From positions 597,850 to 661,849 of the forward strand of contig NZ_FZQR01000003.1 of assembly GCF_900199455.1 (NCBI RefSeq): DNA of 64,000 nucleotides, in the 5' to 3' direction. Made by a program: the position numbers and the translations under genes. This stretch comes from Mesorhizobium carmichaelinearum. GTDB taxonomy: Bacteria > Pseudomonadota > Alphaproteobacteria > Rhizobiales > Rhizobiaceae. This document shows positions 16,222 to 25,745 of this stretch, piece by piece (the stretch's first letter is position 1; each line of letters opens with the position of its first letter). The notes below the pieces were generated by a model, which saw nothing but the letters and a program-made list of their open reading frames with translations, was not told where the DNA came from and made no database searches.

Positions 16222-18954
16222 ATGGTCAGTCTCGGCGGTCTCGCCCGTAAGGTTTTCGGTTCCTCCAACGACCGTCGGGTCAAATCGACCCGGCCCCGTG
16301 TCGAGGCGATCAACGCCATGGAAAACGAGATGCGGGCGCTTTCCGACGCCGAACTCGCCGGGCGTACTGAGAAATTCCGCCAGGATATCGCCAATGGCGC
16401 CAGCCTTGACGACCTTCTGGTCCCCGCCTTCGCCACCGCCCGCGAGGCGGCGCGCCGCGTGCTCGGCATGCGCCCCTTCGACGTCCAGCTGATCGGCGGC
16501 ATGGTGCTGCACAATGGCGGCATCGCCGAGATGCGCACCGGCGAAGGCAAGACCCTGGTCGCAACGCTGCCGGTCTACCTCAACGCGCTCGCCGGCAACG
16601 GCGTCCATGTCGTCACCGTCAACGACTATCTCGCCACCCGCGACTCCGAATGGATGGGCCGCGTCTACAAATTCCTCGGCCTCTCGGTCGGCGTCATCGT
16701 CCATGGCCTCTCCGACGAGGAGCGCCGCGTCGCCTACGCGTCCGACGTCACCTACGCCACCAACAACGAGCTCGGCTTCGACTATCTGCGCGACAACATG
16801 AAGTATGAGCGCGCCCAGATGGTGCAGCGCGGCCATAATTACGCGATCGTCGACGAGGTCGATTCCATCCTGGTCGACGAGGCGCGCACGCCGCTGATCA
16901 TTTCCGGTCCGCTCGAGGACCGCTCGGAAATGTACAACACCATCGACACCTTCATCATCCAGCTGCAGCCGCAGGATTATGAGATCGACGAAAAGCAGAA
17001 GACCTCGATCTTCACCGAGGAAGGCACCGAGAAGCTGGAGAACATGCTGCGCGATGCCGACCTGTTGAAGGGCGAGTCGCTCTACGACGTCGAGAACGTC
17101 GCCATCGTCCACCACGTCAACAACGCTCTGAAGGCGCACCGGCTGTTCCAGCGCGACAAGGACTATATCGTTCGCAACGACGAGATCGTCATCATCGACG
17201 AATTCACCGGCCGCATGATGCCCGGTCGCCGCTATTCGGAAGGCCTGCACCAGGCGCTCGAAGCCAAGGAGCATGTGGCGATCCAGCCGGAGAACCAGAC
17301 GCTCGCCTCCGTCACCTTCCAGAACTACTTCCGCCTCTACAAGAAGCTGTCCGGCATGACCGGTACGGCGCTGACCGAGGCCGAGGAATTCGGCAACATC
17401 TACGGGCTCGAAGTCACCGAGATCCCGACCAATCTGCCGGTCATCCGCAAGGACGAGGACGACGAGGTCTACCGGACGGTCGAGGAGAAATACAAAGCGA
17501 TCGTCAAGGAGATCCGCGAAGCCAGCGCCAAGGGCCAGCCGACGCTGGTCGGCACGACCTCGATCGAGAAGTCGGAGCAATTGGCGGACCGCCTGCGCAA
17601 GGAAGGTTTCAAGGATTTCGAGGTGCTGAACGCCCGCCACCACGAGCGCGAGGCGGCGATCGTCGCCCAGGCCGGCAAGCCCGGCGCCATCACCATCGCC
17701 ACCAACATGGCCGGCCGCGGCACCGACATCAAGCTCGGCGGCAATGCCGAAATGCGCATCGCCGACGAACTGGGCGACATGCCGGAAGGCCCCGAGCGCG
17801 AGGCGCGCGAAAAGGCGATCAACGCCGACGTCGAGCGCCTGAAGGAAAAGGCGCTGGCCGCCGGCGGCCTGTACGTTCTCGCCACAGAGCGTCATGAATC
17901 GCGCCGCATCGACAACCAGTTGCGTGGCCGTTCCGGCCGCCAGGGCGATCCCGGCCGTTCGAAATTCTTCCTGTCGCTGCAGGACGACCTGATGCGCATC
18001 TTCGGCTCCGAGCGCATGGATGGCATGCTGCAGAAGCTCGGCCTCAAGGAAGACGAGGCGATCATTCATCCCTGGATCAACAAGGCGCTGGAAAAGGCGC
18101 AGAAGAAGGTCGAGGCGCGCAACTTCGACATCCGCAAGAACCTATTGAAATATGACGACGTCTCCAACGACCAGCGCAAGGTGGTGTTCGAACAGCGCAT
18201 CGAGCTGATGGACGGCGAAGGCCTGACCGAGATCATCGCCGAGATGCGCGAAGGCGTCATCGACGAGATCGTCGCCAAGGCCATTCCTGAAAACGCCTAT
18301 GCCGAGCAGTGGGATGTTGCCGGGCTGAAGGCCGAGGTCGCCGAATTCCTCAATCTCGACCTGCCGGTCGACGAATGGGCCAAGGAAGAAGGCATCGCCG
18401 AGGACGACATCCGCGAGCGCATCACGCAGGCCGCCGACACCGCCGCCAAGGAGCGCTCCGAGCGCTTCGGCCCCGAAGTGATGACCTATGTCGAGCGTTC
18501 GGTGGTGCTGCAGACGCTCGACCATCTGTGGCGCGAGCACATCGTCAACCTCGACCATCTGCGCTCGGTCGTCGGCTTCCGCGGCTATGCGCAGCGCGAT
18601 CCGCTGCAGGAGTACAAGGGCGAAGCGTTCGAGCTGTTCCAGGCGATGCTGGGCAATCTGCGCCAGGCCGTCACCGCGCAGCTGATGCGTGTCGAGCTGG
18701 TCCGCCAGGCCGCTGAAGCCCCGCCCCCGGAAGCCCCCGACATGTTCGGCACGCATATTGACGGCACCACCGGCGAGAACGATTTCGAAGGCGGCGAGAC
18801 AGCGCTTCTGGTGCGCCAGGAATCGAACGCCATCGTCGCCCCCGAAGACCGCGACCCGAACAACCAGGCGACCTGGGGCAAGGTCGGCCGCAACGAAGCC
18901 TGCCCCTGCGGCTCGGGGAAGAAATACAAGCACTGCCACGGGGCGTTCGCGTAA
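16222..18954 (+). CDS. secA: Preprotein translocase ATPase SecA
   Basis: A 910-residue SecA, the motor of the Sec export pathway, working with SecYEG at the inner membrane. Visible in order: the Q/Walker region [20 protein letters not shown] (about residues 93-112), [20 protein letters not shown] (Walker B/DEVD), the preprotein cross-linking region, [16 protein letters not shown] motif (here [18 protein letters not shown]), [10 protein letters not shown], the helical scaffold, and a C-terminal zinc-binding tail [14 protein letters not shown] that contacts SecB. All parts are intact and length is normal. The site aaagga precedes ATG 16222. Confidence 0.98.
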   Translation: MVSLGGLARKVFGSSNDRRVKSTRPRVEAINAMENEMRALSDAELAGRTEKFRQDIANGASLDDLLVPAFATAREAARRVLGMRPFDVQLIGGMVLHNGGIAEMRTGEGKTLVATLPVYLNALAGNGVHVVTVNDYLATRDSEWMGRVYKFLGLSVGVIVHGLSDEERRVAYASDVTYATNNELGFDYLRDNMKYERAQMVQRGHNYAIVDEVDSILVDEARTPLIISGPLEDRSEMYNTIDTFIIQLQPQDYEIDEKQKTSIFTEEGTEKLENMLRDADLLKGESLYDVENVAIVHHVNNALKAHRLFQRDKDYIVRNDEIVIIDEFTGRMMPGRRYSEGLHQALEAKEHVAIQPENQTLASVTFQNYFRLYKKLSGMTGTALTEAEEFGNIYGLEVTEIPTNLPVIRKDEDDEVYRTVEEKYKAIVKEIREASAKGQPTLVGTTSIEKSEQLADRLRKEGFKDFEVLNARHHEREAAIVAQAGKPGAITIATNMAGRGTDIKLGGNAEMRIADELGDMPEGPEREAREKAINADVERLKEKALAAGGLYVLATERHESRRIDNQLRGRSGRQGDPGRSKFFLSLQDDLMRIFGSERMDGMLQKLGLKEDEAIIHPWINKALEKAQKKVEARNFDIRKNLLKYDDVSNDQRKVVFEQRIELMDGEGLTEIIAEMREGVIDEIVAKAIPENAYAEQWDVAGLKAEVAEFLNLDLPVDEWAKEEGIAEDDIRERITQAADTAAKERSERFGPEVMTYVERSVVLQTLDHLWREHIVNLDHLRSVVGFRGYAQRDPLQEYKGEAFELFQAMLGNLRQAVTAQLMRVELVRQAAEAPPPEAPDMFGTHIDGTTGENDFEGGETALLVRQESNAIVAPEDRDPNNQATWGKVGRNEACPCGSGKKYKHCHGAFA

Positions 18955-18967
18955 GGGAAGCGCTCTT

Positions 18968-19022
18968 CCTTCTCCCCGTCACTACACGGGGAGAAGGTGC
19001 CCGAAGGGTGGATGAGGGGCAG
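18968..19022. repeat. REP-like palindromic element; possible secA terminator
   Basis: ccttctccccgt (18968-18979) and acggggagaagg (18986-18997) are perfect inverted arms with a six-base loop, followed by tgcccgaagggtggatgagg. This is the form of a dispersed rhizobial palindrome. It starts 13 bases after secA and may stabilise or end its mRNA; there is no T tract. Confidence 0.7.
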
Positions 19023-19167
19023 CGCTGACTTCCAAGATTTGGCCTATTTCCTCTAGCCGTATCGCCGTCGGTGTTCCGAAACACGGCGCATCTCGAAAAC
19101 CGGATTCTGGGCTTCACCTACTTAGGCGGTCGCCGGCCCTCCGCTATGGCTCCGGGCGTTCGTCGCT

Positions 19168-19193
19168 CGAAAAGCCAAATCGTTGGCTTTTCG
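19168..19193. repeat. Perfect 11-bp inverted repeat
   Basis: cgaaaagccaa (19168-19178) and ttggcttttcg (19183-19193) flank the loop atcg. It is part of a longer repeat-like stretch (about 19100-19250). It could be a bidirectional terminator on the basis of its T and A tracts, or another dispersed repeat. Confidence 0.55.
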
Positions 19194-19288
19194 TCCGCTG
19201 CGCGGACCGCTCCTCACCCAACCGTTTCTTAATGTGTCTCCGCTACACCAAAGCCTGAAAAAGAGGCGGAAAACGGAGAGAGATCGGG

Positions 19289-20689
19289 GTGCGCTTTTCC
19301 GCGGCCACGACTGCCGGGCGGTTCTTGCCGCAGCGTTTGGCGCTGCGCGTCGAACCGTTGCTTGGCCGCATCGACGCCGTGCTGTTCACCGCCGATGAGC
19401 GCGGCGAGGCCGGCCGCATGTCGGTCATCGCCTTCTCCATCCGCATCGTCAGCGCCGTCATCGCCTTCATCAGCCAGGTGCTGATGGCACGCTGGATGGG
19501 CTCGTTCGAATACGGCATCTTCGTGCTGGTCTGGGTGACGATGGTCATCGTCGGCAACCTCGCCTGCCTCGGCTTCCACACCTCGGTCATCCGCTTCATC
19601 CCCGAATACCGCGAGCGCGGAATGATGGACGAACTGCGCGGCATCGTCGTGGCCAGCCGCCTGTTCGTGCTGATCGCCTCCACCATCATCGCCGGGCTCG
19701 GCGCGCTCGGCGTCTGGCTGGCGGCGCCGTGGATCGAAAACTACTACGTCATCCCGTTCATCCTCGGCGTCATCTGCCTGCCGATGATCGCGGTGTCGGA
19801 TCTGCTGCAGGGCCAGGCCAGGGCGAACAGCTGGGCGCTTTTCGCTTTGTCGCCGACCTATCTGATACGGCCGGTGCTGATCCTGCTGTTCATGGCGCTG
19901 ATGCTCTATGCCGGTTACGCCGCCGACGCCAGGACGGCGATCTTCGCCTCGATCGCCGCCACCTACGTCACCACGCTCGCGCAGTTGATCGGCGTCACGC
20001 ACCGCATGGAAAGGCAGATCCCGGCCGGACCGATGAAGGTGCATTTCGCGCAATGGTTCGTCGTCTCGCTGCCGATCTTCCTGGTCGAAAGCTTCTTCTT
20101 CCTGCTCACCAATGCCGACGTGCTGATGGTCGGCGCCTATATGGATCCCAAGGACGTCGCCGTCTATTTCGCCACGGTCAAGACGCTGGCACTGGTGCAT
20201 TTCGTCTATTTCGCGGTCAAGGCCGGCGTTGCCCAGCGCTATGCGCAGTTCACCCATGGCGAGCCGGAGAAGCTTGCCGCCTTCGCCCGCGAGACGGTGT
20301 CGTGGACCTTCTGGCCGTCGCTCTTGATGGCGCTGCTGGTGCTGGCGCTCGGTGAACCCATGCTGGTGCTGTTCGGCCCCGAATTCACGTCGGGCTATCC
20401 GCTGCTGTTCCTGCTCGTCTTCGGCGTCGTGGCGCGCGCCGCCGTGGGGCCATGCGAAAGCCTGCTCACCATGAGCGGCAACCAGAACATCTGCGCCGCC
20501 GTCTATGCCATGACGCTCGCCTTCAACATCGGCCTCAACGTGGTGCTGATCCCGCATTTCGGCCTGTGGGGTGCGGCCATGGCCACCGCCTTTGCCATGA
20601 TCTTCGAGGCCAGCGCGCTGTCCTTCACGGTGTGGCGCAAGCTCGGCATCGTCATGGCGATCTTCGTGCCTGCCAAAGGAGCCGCCTGA
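19289..20689 (+). CDS. Polysaccharide/lipopolysaccharide flippase (MOP superfamily, Wzx-like)
   Basis: A 466-residue integral membrane protein with about twelve to fourteen helices. The first core segment is SVIAFSIRIVSAVIAFISQV, followed by LMARWMGSFEYGIFVLVWVT, the typical signature of Wzx/PST polysaccharide transporters; the C-terminal half has FGLWGAAMATAFAMIFEA, also family-typical. Such proteins flip lipid-linked sugar units across the inner membrane. The start is a GTG at 19289. The stop overlaps the start of the next gene (TGATG), so it is coupled to a CelD-like GNAT, suggesting export or decoration of a surface polysaccharide. Confidence 0.87.
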   Translation: MRFSAATTAGRFLPQRLALRVEPLLGRIDAVLFTADERGEAGRMSVIAFSIRIVSAVIAFISQVLMARWMGSFEYGIFVLVWVTMVIVGNLACLGFHTSVIRFIPEYRERGMMDELRGIVVASRLFVLIASTIIAGLGALGVWLAAPWIENYYVIPFILGVICLPMIAVSDLLQGQARANSWALFALSPTYLIRPVLILLFMALMLYAGYAADARTAIFASIAATYVTTLAQLIGVTHRMERQIPAGPMKVHFAQWFVVSLPIFLVESFFFLLTNADVLMVGAYMDPKDVAVYFATVKTLALVHFVYFAVKAGVAQRYAQFTHGEPEKLAAFARETVSWTFWPSLLMALLVLALGEPMLVLFGPEFTSGYPLLFLLVFGVVARAAVGPCESLLTMSGNQNICAAVYAMTLAFNIGLNVVLIPHFGLWGAAMATAFAMIFEASALSFTVWRKLGIVMAIFVPAKGAA

Positions 20690-21969
20690 TGGGCGCCATC
20701 CCGTTGCTCGAGGAAACCAGCGGCGGCACCGCCGGCGCCATGGTGTCCGGCCTTGCCGGGCTGGCACGCGACCCCGACCCCGCCCATATCGAAATCCTTG
20801 CCAACAACCGACCGGAGCGCAAGCTTGCCATCTATCCGGCGTCCGCCGGCTTCGACCTGGTCGAGGAGCTGGACTATCTCTGCGCCCGCACGATCGAGCC
20901 GAACGTCTTCTTCAACCCGCGCTTCCTGGCGCCCGCAATGCCTCGGCTGGAGGATCGCGAGGTGCGGCTGGCGGTGATCCGCGACGGCGACGAATACCGC
21001 AACCGGCTGCGTCTGCTGGTGCCGATCTCGGTCGAGCGGCCGGTGGTGCCGCTCGGCGTTCCGGTGATGCGCACCTGGGCGAGCCCCTTCGGTCCGCTCG
21101 GCACGCCGCTGATCGACCGCGACGATCCGATCGGCGTCGTCGAGGATTTCTTCTCGATGCTGTCGCGCCCGCACCTCAAGCTGCCGAAAGTCTTCGTGCT
21201 GCCCGACATCAGGCTCGACGGTCCGGTGGCAAGCCTGCTTGACTCCGTTGCCGAGACGCGCGGCCTGACGCTGGTCACCACCGGTCAGACCTCGCGACCC
21301 GTGCTCCAGAGCGAACTCGACGGCGACGACTATCTGAAGGCATCGCTGCGTTCGCACCATTATCGCGAGTTCCGCCGCCTGAAGCGGCGCCTTGCCGACC
21401 TCGGCAGGCTGGAGCATGTGGTGGCGCGCGGCCCCGAAGAAATCCGCCACGCCATCGAAAGTTTTCTGACGCTGGAAGCGTCCGGCTGGAAGGGCCGCGA
21501 GCGCACCGCCATGGCGATCGACCGCTTCCGCGCCGCCTTTGCCCGCGAGGCCGTGCACAGGCTCGCGGAACAGGACATGTGCCGCATCCATTCGCTGACA
21601 CTCGACGGCCGCACCATCGCCTGCCTGATCGTCTTCGTCGAGGCCGGCGTCGCCTACACCTGGAAGACGGCCTATGACGAGACGCTGGCAGCCTATTCGC
21701 CGGGCACGCTGCTGATGATCGAGGTCACCAGGCAGCATCTCGACGATCCCAACATCATGATGACCGACTCCTGCGCAGTGCCGGATCATCCGGTGATGAG
21801 CAGGCTGTGGAGCGAGCGCAAGCCGATCGGCACGCTGGTGATCGGGCTGACGCCGGATGCCGACCGTCTCGCCCGCCAAGCCGCCTCGCAGCTGCATCTC
21901 TACCGCGAGACCCGCAACATGGCCCGCCTGTTGCGCAACCGTATGAAGAGCTTGTTGCGCAGGCGGTAG
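20689..21969 (+). CDS. GNAT family protein, CelD/BcsL type
   Basis: About 426 residues. The C-terminal half is a FemAB/CelD-like GNAT domain: a LRSHHYREFRRLKRRLADLG segment, then FLTLEASGWKGRERTAM (the FLxLExSGWKGxxGTA signature of BcsL/CelD-type acyltransferases), RIHSLTLDGRTIACLIVF and YAYDETLAAYSPGTLL-like (here TAYDETLAAYSPGTLLMIEV). This group is linked to acylation of cellulose and other exopolysaccharides. The ATG at 20689 overlaps the flippase stop codon. Together the pair looks like a small surface-polysaccharide export/modification unit; the polymer is unknown. Confidence 0.85.
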   Translation: MGAIPLLEETSGGTAGAMVSGLAGLARDPDPAHIEILANNRPERKLAIYPASAGFDLVEELDYLCARTIEPNVFFNPRFLAPAMPRLEDREVRLAVIRDGDEYRNRLRLLVPISVERPVVPLGVPVMRTWASPFGPLGTPLIDRDDPIGVVEDFFSMLSRPHLKLPKVFVLPDIRLDGPVASLLDSVAETRGLTLVTTGQTSRPVLQSELDGDDYLKASLRSHHYREFRRLKRRLADLGRLEHVVARGPEEIRHAIESFLTLEASGWKGRERTAMAIDRFRAAFAREAVHRLAEQDMCRIHSLTLDGRTIACLIVFVEAGVAYTWKTAYDETLAAYSPGTLLMIEVTRQHLDDPNIMMTDSCAVPDHPVMSRLWSERKPIGTLVIGLTPDADRLARQAASQLHLYRETRNMARLLRNRMKSLLRRR

Positions 21970-21972
21970 ACC

Positions 21973-22917
21973 ATGATCCCGAATTTTTGCGGCTGCAGGC
22001 GCCTTGCCGAGCCCTCTGCCTCTCACACAAATGGCACAAGAACAACGGACGGGCGTCCGCGGTCCAACGCGGCGTATGGTGCAAAGGCTGGAACGATCGC
22101 ACGGTTCGCGGGCACCGTCGTCGGCCTTTGGTTTCTGTCAGGCCTTGCGTCAGTGGCGAGCGCCGCCAATGCGTCGGTTTTCCTCGACGACCAGACCTGG
22201 ACCGAACTGCGCGACCGGATCGGCGCCGGGACGACGACGATCATTATCCCGATAGGCGGCACCGAACAGAACGGGCCTGCCATGGCTTTGGGCAAGCACA
22301 ATGTGCGGGTCAAGTTCCTGGCCGAAAAAATAGCCGGCCAACTGGGCAACGCCTTGGTCGCGCCCGTGATCTCCTACGTCCCGGAAGGAACCATCGATCC
22401 GCCTACCGCCCATATGCGGTTTCCCGGCACGATCACCGTCAGCGACAAGACTTTCGAGGAACTGCTCGAATCCGCGGCCCGCAGCTTCAAGCTGCATGGC
22501 TTCAAGACCATCGTGCTGATTGGCGACCATGGCGGCTATCAGGCCGACGAGCGCCATGTCGCCGATCGCCTGAATGCCGAATGGCGCAAAACCCCGGTCC
22601 GGGTGTTTGCGGCGCTCGAATACTATCAGATCACCCAGGGCGCCTATGTCGACAAGCTCCTGTCGGCCGGCGCGACGCAGCCGGAGATCGGAACCCACGC
22701 GGGACTGGCCGACACGTCGCTCATGCTCGCCATCGACCCGTCCATGGTGCGCAAGGATCGCCTTGCGGCCGCCCCGAAGTTCAATGCCGGCGACGGCGTC
22801 TACGGCGGCGATCCGACACGATCGTCAGCCGCGTTTGGCCAGCTCGGCGTAGACCTGATCGTCAACGGAACGACCGAGGCGATCCGCAGCTTCATCGAAA
22901 AGCAGCAGCCCAAATGA
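21973..22917 (+). CDS. Exported creatininase-family protein
   Basis: A 314-residue protein of the creatininase (creatinine amidohydrolase/MftE-like) family. A hydrophobic segment (TVVGLWFLSGLASVASAANA, about residues 48-67) looks like a signal peptide with an over-long N-terminal region, so the annotated start at 21973 may be too early. Metal-site candidates are Glu in PIGGTEQNGPAMALGKHN, Asp/His in GDHGGY and His in GTHAGLADTSLML, consistent with the family's two-metal site, though the usual first E-x-H is altered to E-Q-N. Being exported is unusual for this family. Its stop overlaps the next gene's start (ATGA). Confidence 0.8.
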   Translation: MIPNFCGCRRLAEPSASHTNGTRTTDGRPRSNAAYGAKAGTIARFAGTVVGLWFLSGLASVASAANASVFLDDQTWTELRDRIGAGTTTIIIPIGGTEQNGPAMALGKHNVRVKFLAEKIAGQLGNALVAPVISYVPEGTIDPPTAHMRFPGTITVSDKTFEELLESAARSFKLHGFKTIVLIGDHGGYQADERHVADRLNAEWRKTPVRVFAALEYYQITQGAYVDKLLSAGATQPEIGTHAGLADTSLMLAIDPSMVRKDRLAAAPKFNAGDGVYGGDPTRSSAAFGQLGVDLIVNGTTEAIRSFIEKQQPK

Positions 22918-24083
22918 TCAAGGCATATTGGTGGTTCACGAGCTTGTCCGCGCCGCTCGTGTTGTTGTTCGCGCTGGCCTCGGCATCGGCTTCAGCCGGC
23001 TCGTGCCCGGAAGATTGCAGCGAGCCGCCGCCCCGGGCTCCGATCAACATCTACAGCCAGACAAGTTCTGATCATTTGAGCCCGGCGACGGCAGGCGCGC
23101 TGCCGCGTGTCTATGTTCCGAACCGCTCGTCTAACAGCGTATCGGTCATCGACCCCGTGACCCTCAAGGAAGTCGACAGGTTCCCTGTCGGGCGCAAGCC
23201 GCAGCACGTCGTTCCGTCCTGGGATCTTAAGACGCTCTGGGTCGCCAACAACGCCAGCGGCACCAGCAAGGGCAGCGTGACGCCCATCGACCCAAAGACC
23301 GCCAAGCCGGGCCACGATATTCCGGTCGATGACCCCTACAACATGTATTTCATGCCGGACGGCAGTTCGGCCGTCATCGTCGATGAAGCCTACCAGCGGC
23401 TCGACCTGCGCGATCCGCAGACCATGGCGCTGAAATCGACGATACCGACACCAACCTGCCCCGGTATCAACCACGCCGATTTTTCCGCCGACAATGCCTA
23501 CGCCATCTTCACCTGCGAATATGGCGATGGCGGCCTGTTGAAGGTGGACCTGAAAAACCAGAAAGTGCTCGGCCACCTCGCTCTGTCGAAGATGGGCATG
23601 CCGCAGGACGTCCGGCTCTCCCCCGACGGCAAGGTCTTCTACGTCGCCGACATGATGAACGACGGCGTGTTCCTGATCGACGGAGACAGCTTTTCCGAGA
23701 TCGGCTTCATCGCCACCGGTATCGGCACGCACGGATTTGTCGTGAGCCGCGACGGGACGAAGCTCTATGTTTCAAACCGCGGCTCGCACAAGATGGAGCA
23801 AGGCCGTGCAAAGGGGCCGGGCAGCGTGACCGTCATCGATTTCGCCACCCGATCGGTCGTCGCGCAATGGCCCATACCGGGTGGCGGCAGCCCCGACATG
23901 GGCAATGTCAGCGCCGACGGCAAGCAATTGTGGCTGTCCGGCCGCTTCGACAGCGAGGTCTACATGATCGACACGACTTCGGGCGCTGTAACGAAGATCC
24001 CGGTCGGCGTCGAGCCTCACGGCTTGACGGTCTGGCCGCAGCCCGGCCGATACTCGCAGGGCCACACCGGCAATATGCGATAG
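22914..24083 (+). CDS. Exported YncE/YVTN-type beta-propeller protein
   Basis: About 389 residues. A signal peptide (LSAPLVLLFALASASASAGS) is followed by SCPEDCSEPPP with two Cys, then about six or seven blade repeats: VYVPNRSSNSVSVIDPVTLK, TLWVANNASGTSKGSVTPID, LLKVDLKNQKVLGHLALSK, VFYVADMMNDGVFLID, LYVSNRGSHK and LWLSGRFDSEVYMIDT. This is the YncE-like lactonase/surface-layer propeller fold. The blades are complete. Function is unknown; propellers of this type often bind metals or partners in the periplasm. The ATG at 22914 overlaps the stop of the creatininase-like gene, so the two are translationally coupled and probably act together. Confidence 0.86.
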   Translation: MIKAYWWFTSLSAPLVLLFALASASASAGSCPEDCSEPPPRAPINIYSQTSSDHLSPATAGALPRVYVPNRSSNSVSVIDPVTLKEVDRFPVGRKPQHVVPSWDLKTLWVANNASGTSKGSVTPIDPKTAKPGHDIPVDDPYNMYFMPDGSSAVIVDEAYQRLDLRDPQTMALKSTIPTPTCPGINHADFSADNAYAIFTCEYGDGGLLKVDLKNQKVLGHLALSKMGMPQDVRLSPDGKVFYVADMMNDGVFLIDGDSFSEIGFIATGIGTHGFVVSRDGTKLYVSNRGSHKMEQGRAKGPGSVTVIDFATRSVVAQWPIPGGGSPDMGNVSADGKQLWLSGRFDSEVYMIDTTSGAVTKIPVGVEPHGLTVWPQPGRYSQGHTGNMR

Positions 24084-24389
24084 GCATTTGAGGAGATCGC
24101 AGCCATGCGGCGGGTCATGCGCGTCGAAGCGCCAATCGGCATGAGGCGGCGCTAACGCCGGCCGGATGCGGTTCTGACAGAACGGCATATTTCGCCGCAG
24201 GATCTGGATACTCGATAGAGGTGATCGGGAACTTACTTCGATTTTCCTGCAGTCGACGCTAATATTGACTTCTGTTCATAAAAAAACGAGATTTTTCGGC
24301 AGAAGTTTTCTGTGAAAACCGCCAAAATCTACTCGCAATCTTGTTGCTGATCCGCGATGCTTTAGCAATTCGGTAGCGATGAGAGAAAA
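24084..24389. other. Intergenic region before the coiled-coil gene
   Basis: This 306-base gap has no supportable gene. It holds a perfect 13-base palindrome gttctgacagaac (24171-24183), and its right half (about 24200-24390) is distinctly A+T richer than the flanking genes, with tracts such as aaaaaaacgag, as expected for a promoter region. Confidence 0.55.
24171..24183. promoter_or_regulatory. Perfect palindrome gttctgacagaac, possible operator
   Basis: A single 13-base odd palindrome (GTTCTG-A-CAGAAC) about 210 bases before the coiled-coil gene. It does not match the alphaproteobacterial LexA box (GTTC-N7-GTTC). No regulator can be named. Confidence 0.25.
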
Positions 24390-25745
24390 ATGTCGCTGAA
24401 TCATGAGGCCAACGGCGCCCGGCACATCAGTGCAGAAGGGAGTGCCGCTGTCCGAAAGCGCGACGATGACCCGCTCGAAGACCTGATCCGAAGCATTCAA
24501 GCCGGCACGGCTTCGCCTTCCTTCGAAGACGTGCCCACCAGATTGGCCCAGCCGGACACGCCGGCTGTCTCTCCCGGTTCAATTCAAACAGGCTGGAGCC
24601 AGACCAGGCGCGCTTCCACCCCCTTGTCCAGCCATCGGTCGATTCTGCGTTCCGGCGACGATTTGGCCGCCCATTTGAAAGGCGTGGCGGAAGGGCTGGA
24701 ATTGTCGCGCCACGCGTGGTCCTCCCTGCAGGACTATCTGGTCAGGCTCGATGCGCAAACGCGCCATGCCGACGCTCTCGAGGCCGAGACATGGGAATTG
24801 CAGGAGGCGTCGGCCAGGCTCGAACATTTGCACGATCGCGCGTCGAGAGAGCTCGAGCGAAAATCGCGCGAGTTGTCGATCGCGAACGCGACCGTCGCCG
24901 AGCTGAAGGTCGAACTCGACAGGACCCGGCAGGCCATTGCCGAGGCCGACGGGCACACCAACCAGCGCGAAGCGCGGTTTCTCAAGGCGAATGTCGAGGT
25001 CGAGCGCCTGAGAGGGAACCTGGCGCAGATCTCCGAGCAGCTTGCCGATGAGATTGTGGCCAGGCAAGCCGCCGAGCGGGCGCGTGAAGACATTGCATCG
25101 CGGCTCGCCGGCCTGGAACAGGCCGCCTTGCTGCTGCATGCCAAGGCCGCGGATTACCAGCTTCTCAACGAGCAACTGACCGGCAAACTGTCCCGGCAGA
25201 TGGCGGCGCAGCAAGACCTGCACGCGCGGCTGTCCACGGCCGAGCACGAGCGCGGCGTTCTCAACGATTGCGCCGCCACCGCGCAGGAGCGGGCCGCGGG
25301 ACTGGAGAGGGAGTTGCGCTCGCTCCAGCGCCGGACCACCGCTTTGCTTGTCGATCAAGCCGTTGTCCGCGCGCCGCCAAGCCCTGTCTCGGATGGTGCC
25401 GAGGAAGCAGCCGAGCATTGGCGCCAGGCTTCGCAAGCCGAGATCGCGAAGTTGCGCGAGGAACGCGACGCAGCGCGCAAGGAATGTGCCGCGGTGAAGG
25501 TTCAGCTCGCCGATCTGCACTTGCGCGGCATGACCGACGAGCTCGCCCATGCCCGTTGCCGCGATGAGAACCGCGAGCTTCACCAGAAGCTGGAAACGCC
25601 GACGCACCAGGGCCGCCACAGCGAATCGGCAGCCGATGTGAGTGCCGATCTCGAACGGGCATTCGACGGATTGGACCTCTTGGCAACCGGCGAGCTTAGC
25701 GCGGCCAACGACGGCGATCCCGCCGTGGCGCGCAAGGCGTCTTGA
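24390..25745 (+). CDS. Coiled-coil protein of unknown function
   Basis: A 451-residue protein I do not recognise. Residues 1-85 are low-complexity and polar. From about 90 to 400 it is almost wholly heptad-patterned, rich in Glu, Arg, Ala, Leu and Gln (for example LEAETWELQEASARLEHLHD and RLRGNLAQISEQLADEIVAR), with only one short break around residue 335 (APPSPVSDGAEEA). There is no signal peptide or membrane helix, so it is probably cytoplasmic and filamentous or scaffold-like. It is a single-gene unit preceded by an A+T-rich promoter region. Similarity to bacterial cytoskeletal coiled coils could be only compositional. Confidence 0.7.
   Translation: MSLNHEANGARHISAEGSAAVRKRDDDPLEDLIRSIQAGTASPSFEDVPTRLAQPDTPAVSPGSIQTGWSQTRRASTPLSSHRSILRSGDDLAAHLKGVAEGLELSRHAWSSLQDYLVRLDAQTRHADALEAETWELQEASARLEHLHDRASRELERKSRELSIANATVAELKVELDRTRQAIAEADGHTNQREARFLKANVEVERLRGNLAQISEQLADEIVARQAAERAREDIASRLAGLEQAALLLHAKAADYQLLNEQLTGKLSRQMAAQQDLHARLSTAEHERGVLNDCAATAQERAAGLERELRSLQRRTTALLVDQAVVRAPPSPVSDGAEEAAEHWRQASQAEIAKLREERDAARKECAAVKVQLADLHLRGMTDELAHARCRDENRELHQKLETPTHQGRHSESAADVSADLERAFDGLDLLATGELSAANDGDPAVARKAS

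Larger units (their letters stand above)
18955..19288. other. Repeat-rich intergenic region after secA
   Basis: This 334-base gap has no gene I can support. It is filled by two palindromic elements: a 12-base-pair hairpin (18968-18997) with a conserved tail, and an 11-base-pair hairpin (19168-19193). Short frames in it read low-complexity, repeat-derived peptides. Confidence 0.6.

Noticed and set aside
16153..18069. A 638-codon open frame antisense to secA
   Set aside because: It is a high-GC shadow frame of secA with low-complexity Val/Asp/Leu composition and no domain.
21807..22913. Extended N-terminus of the propeller protein
   Set aside because: It overlaps the creatininase-like gene in another frame and lacks similarity; the signal peptide begins at 22914.
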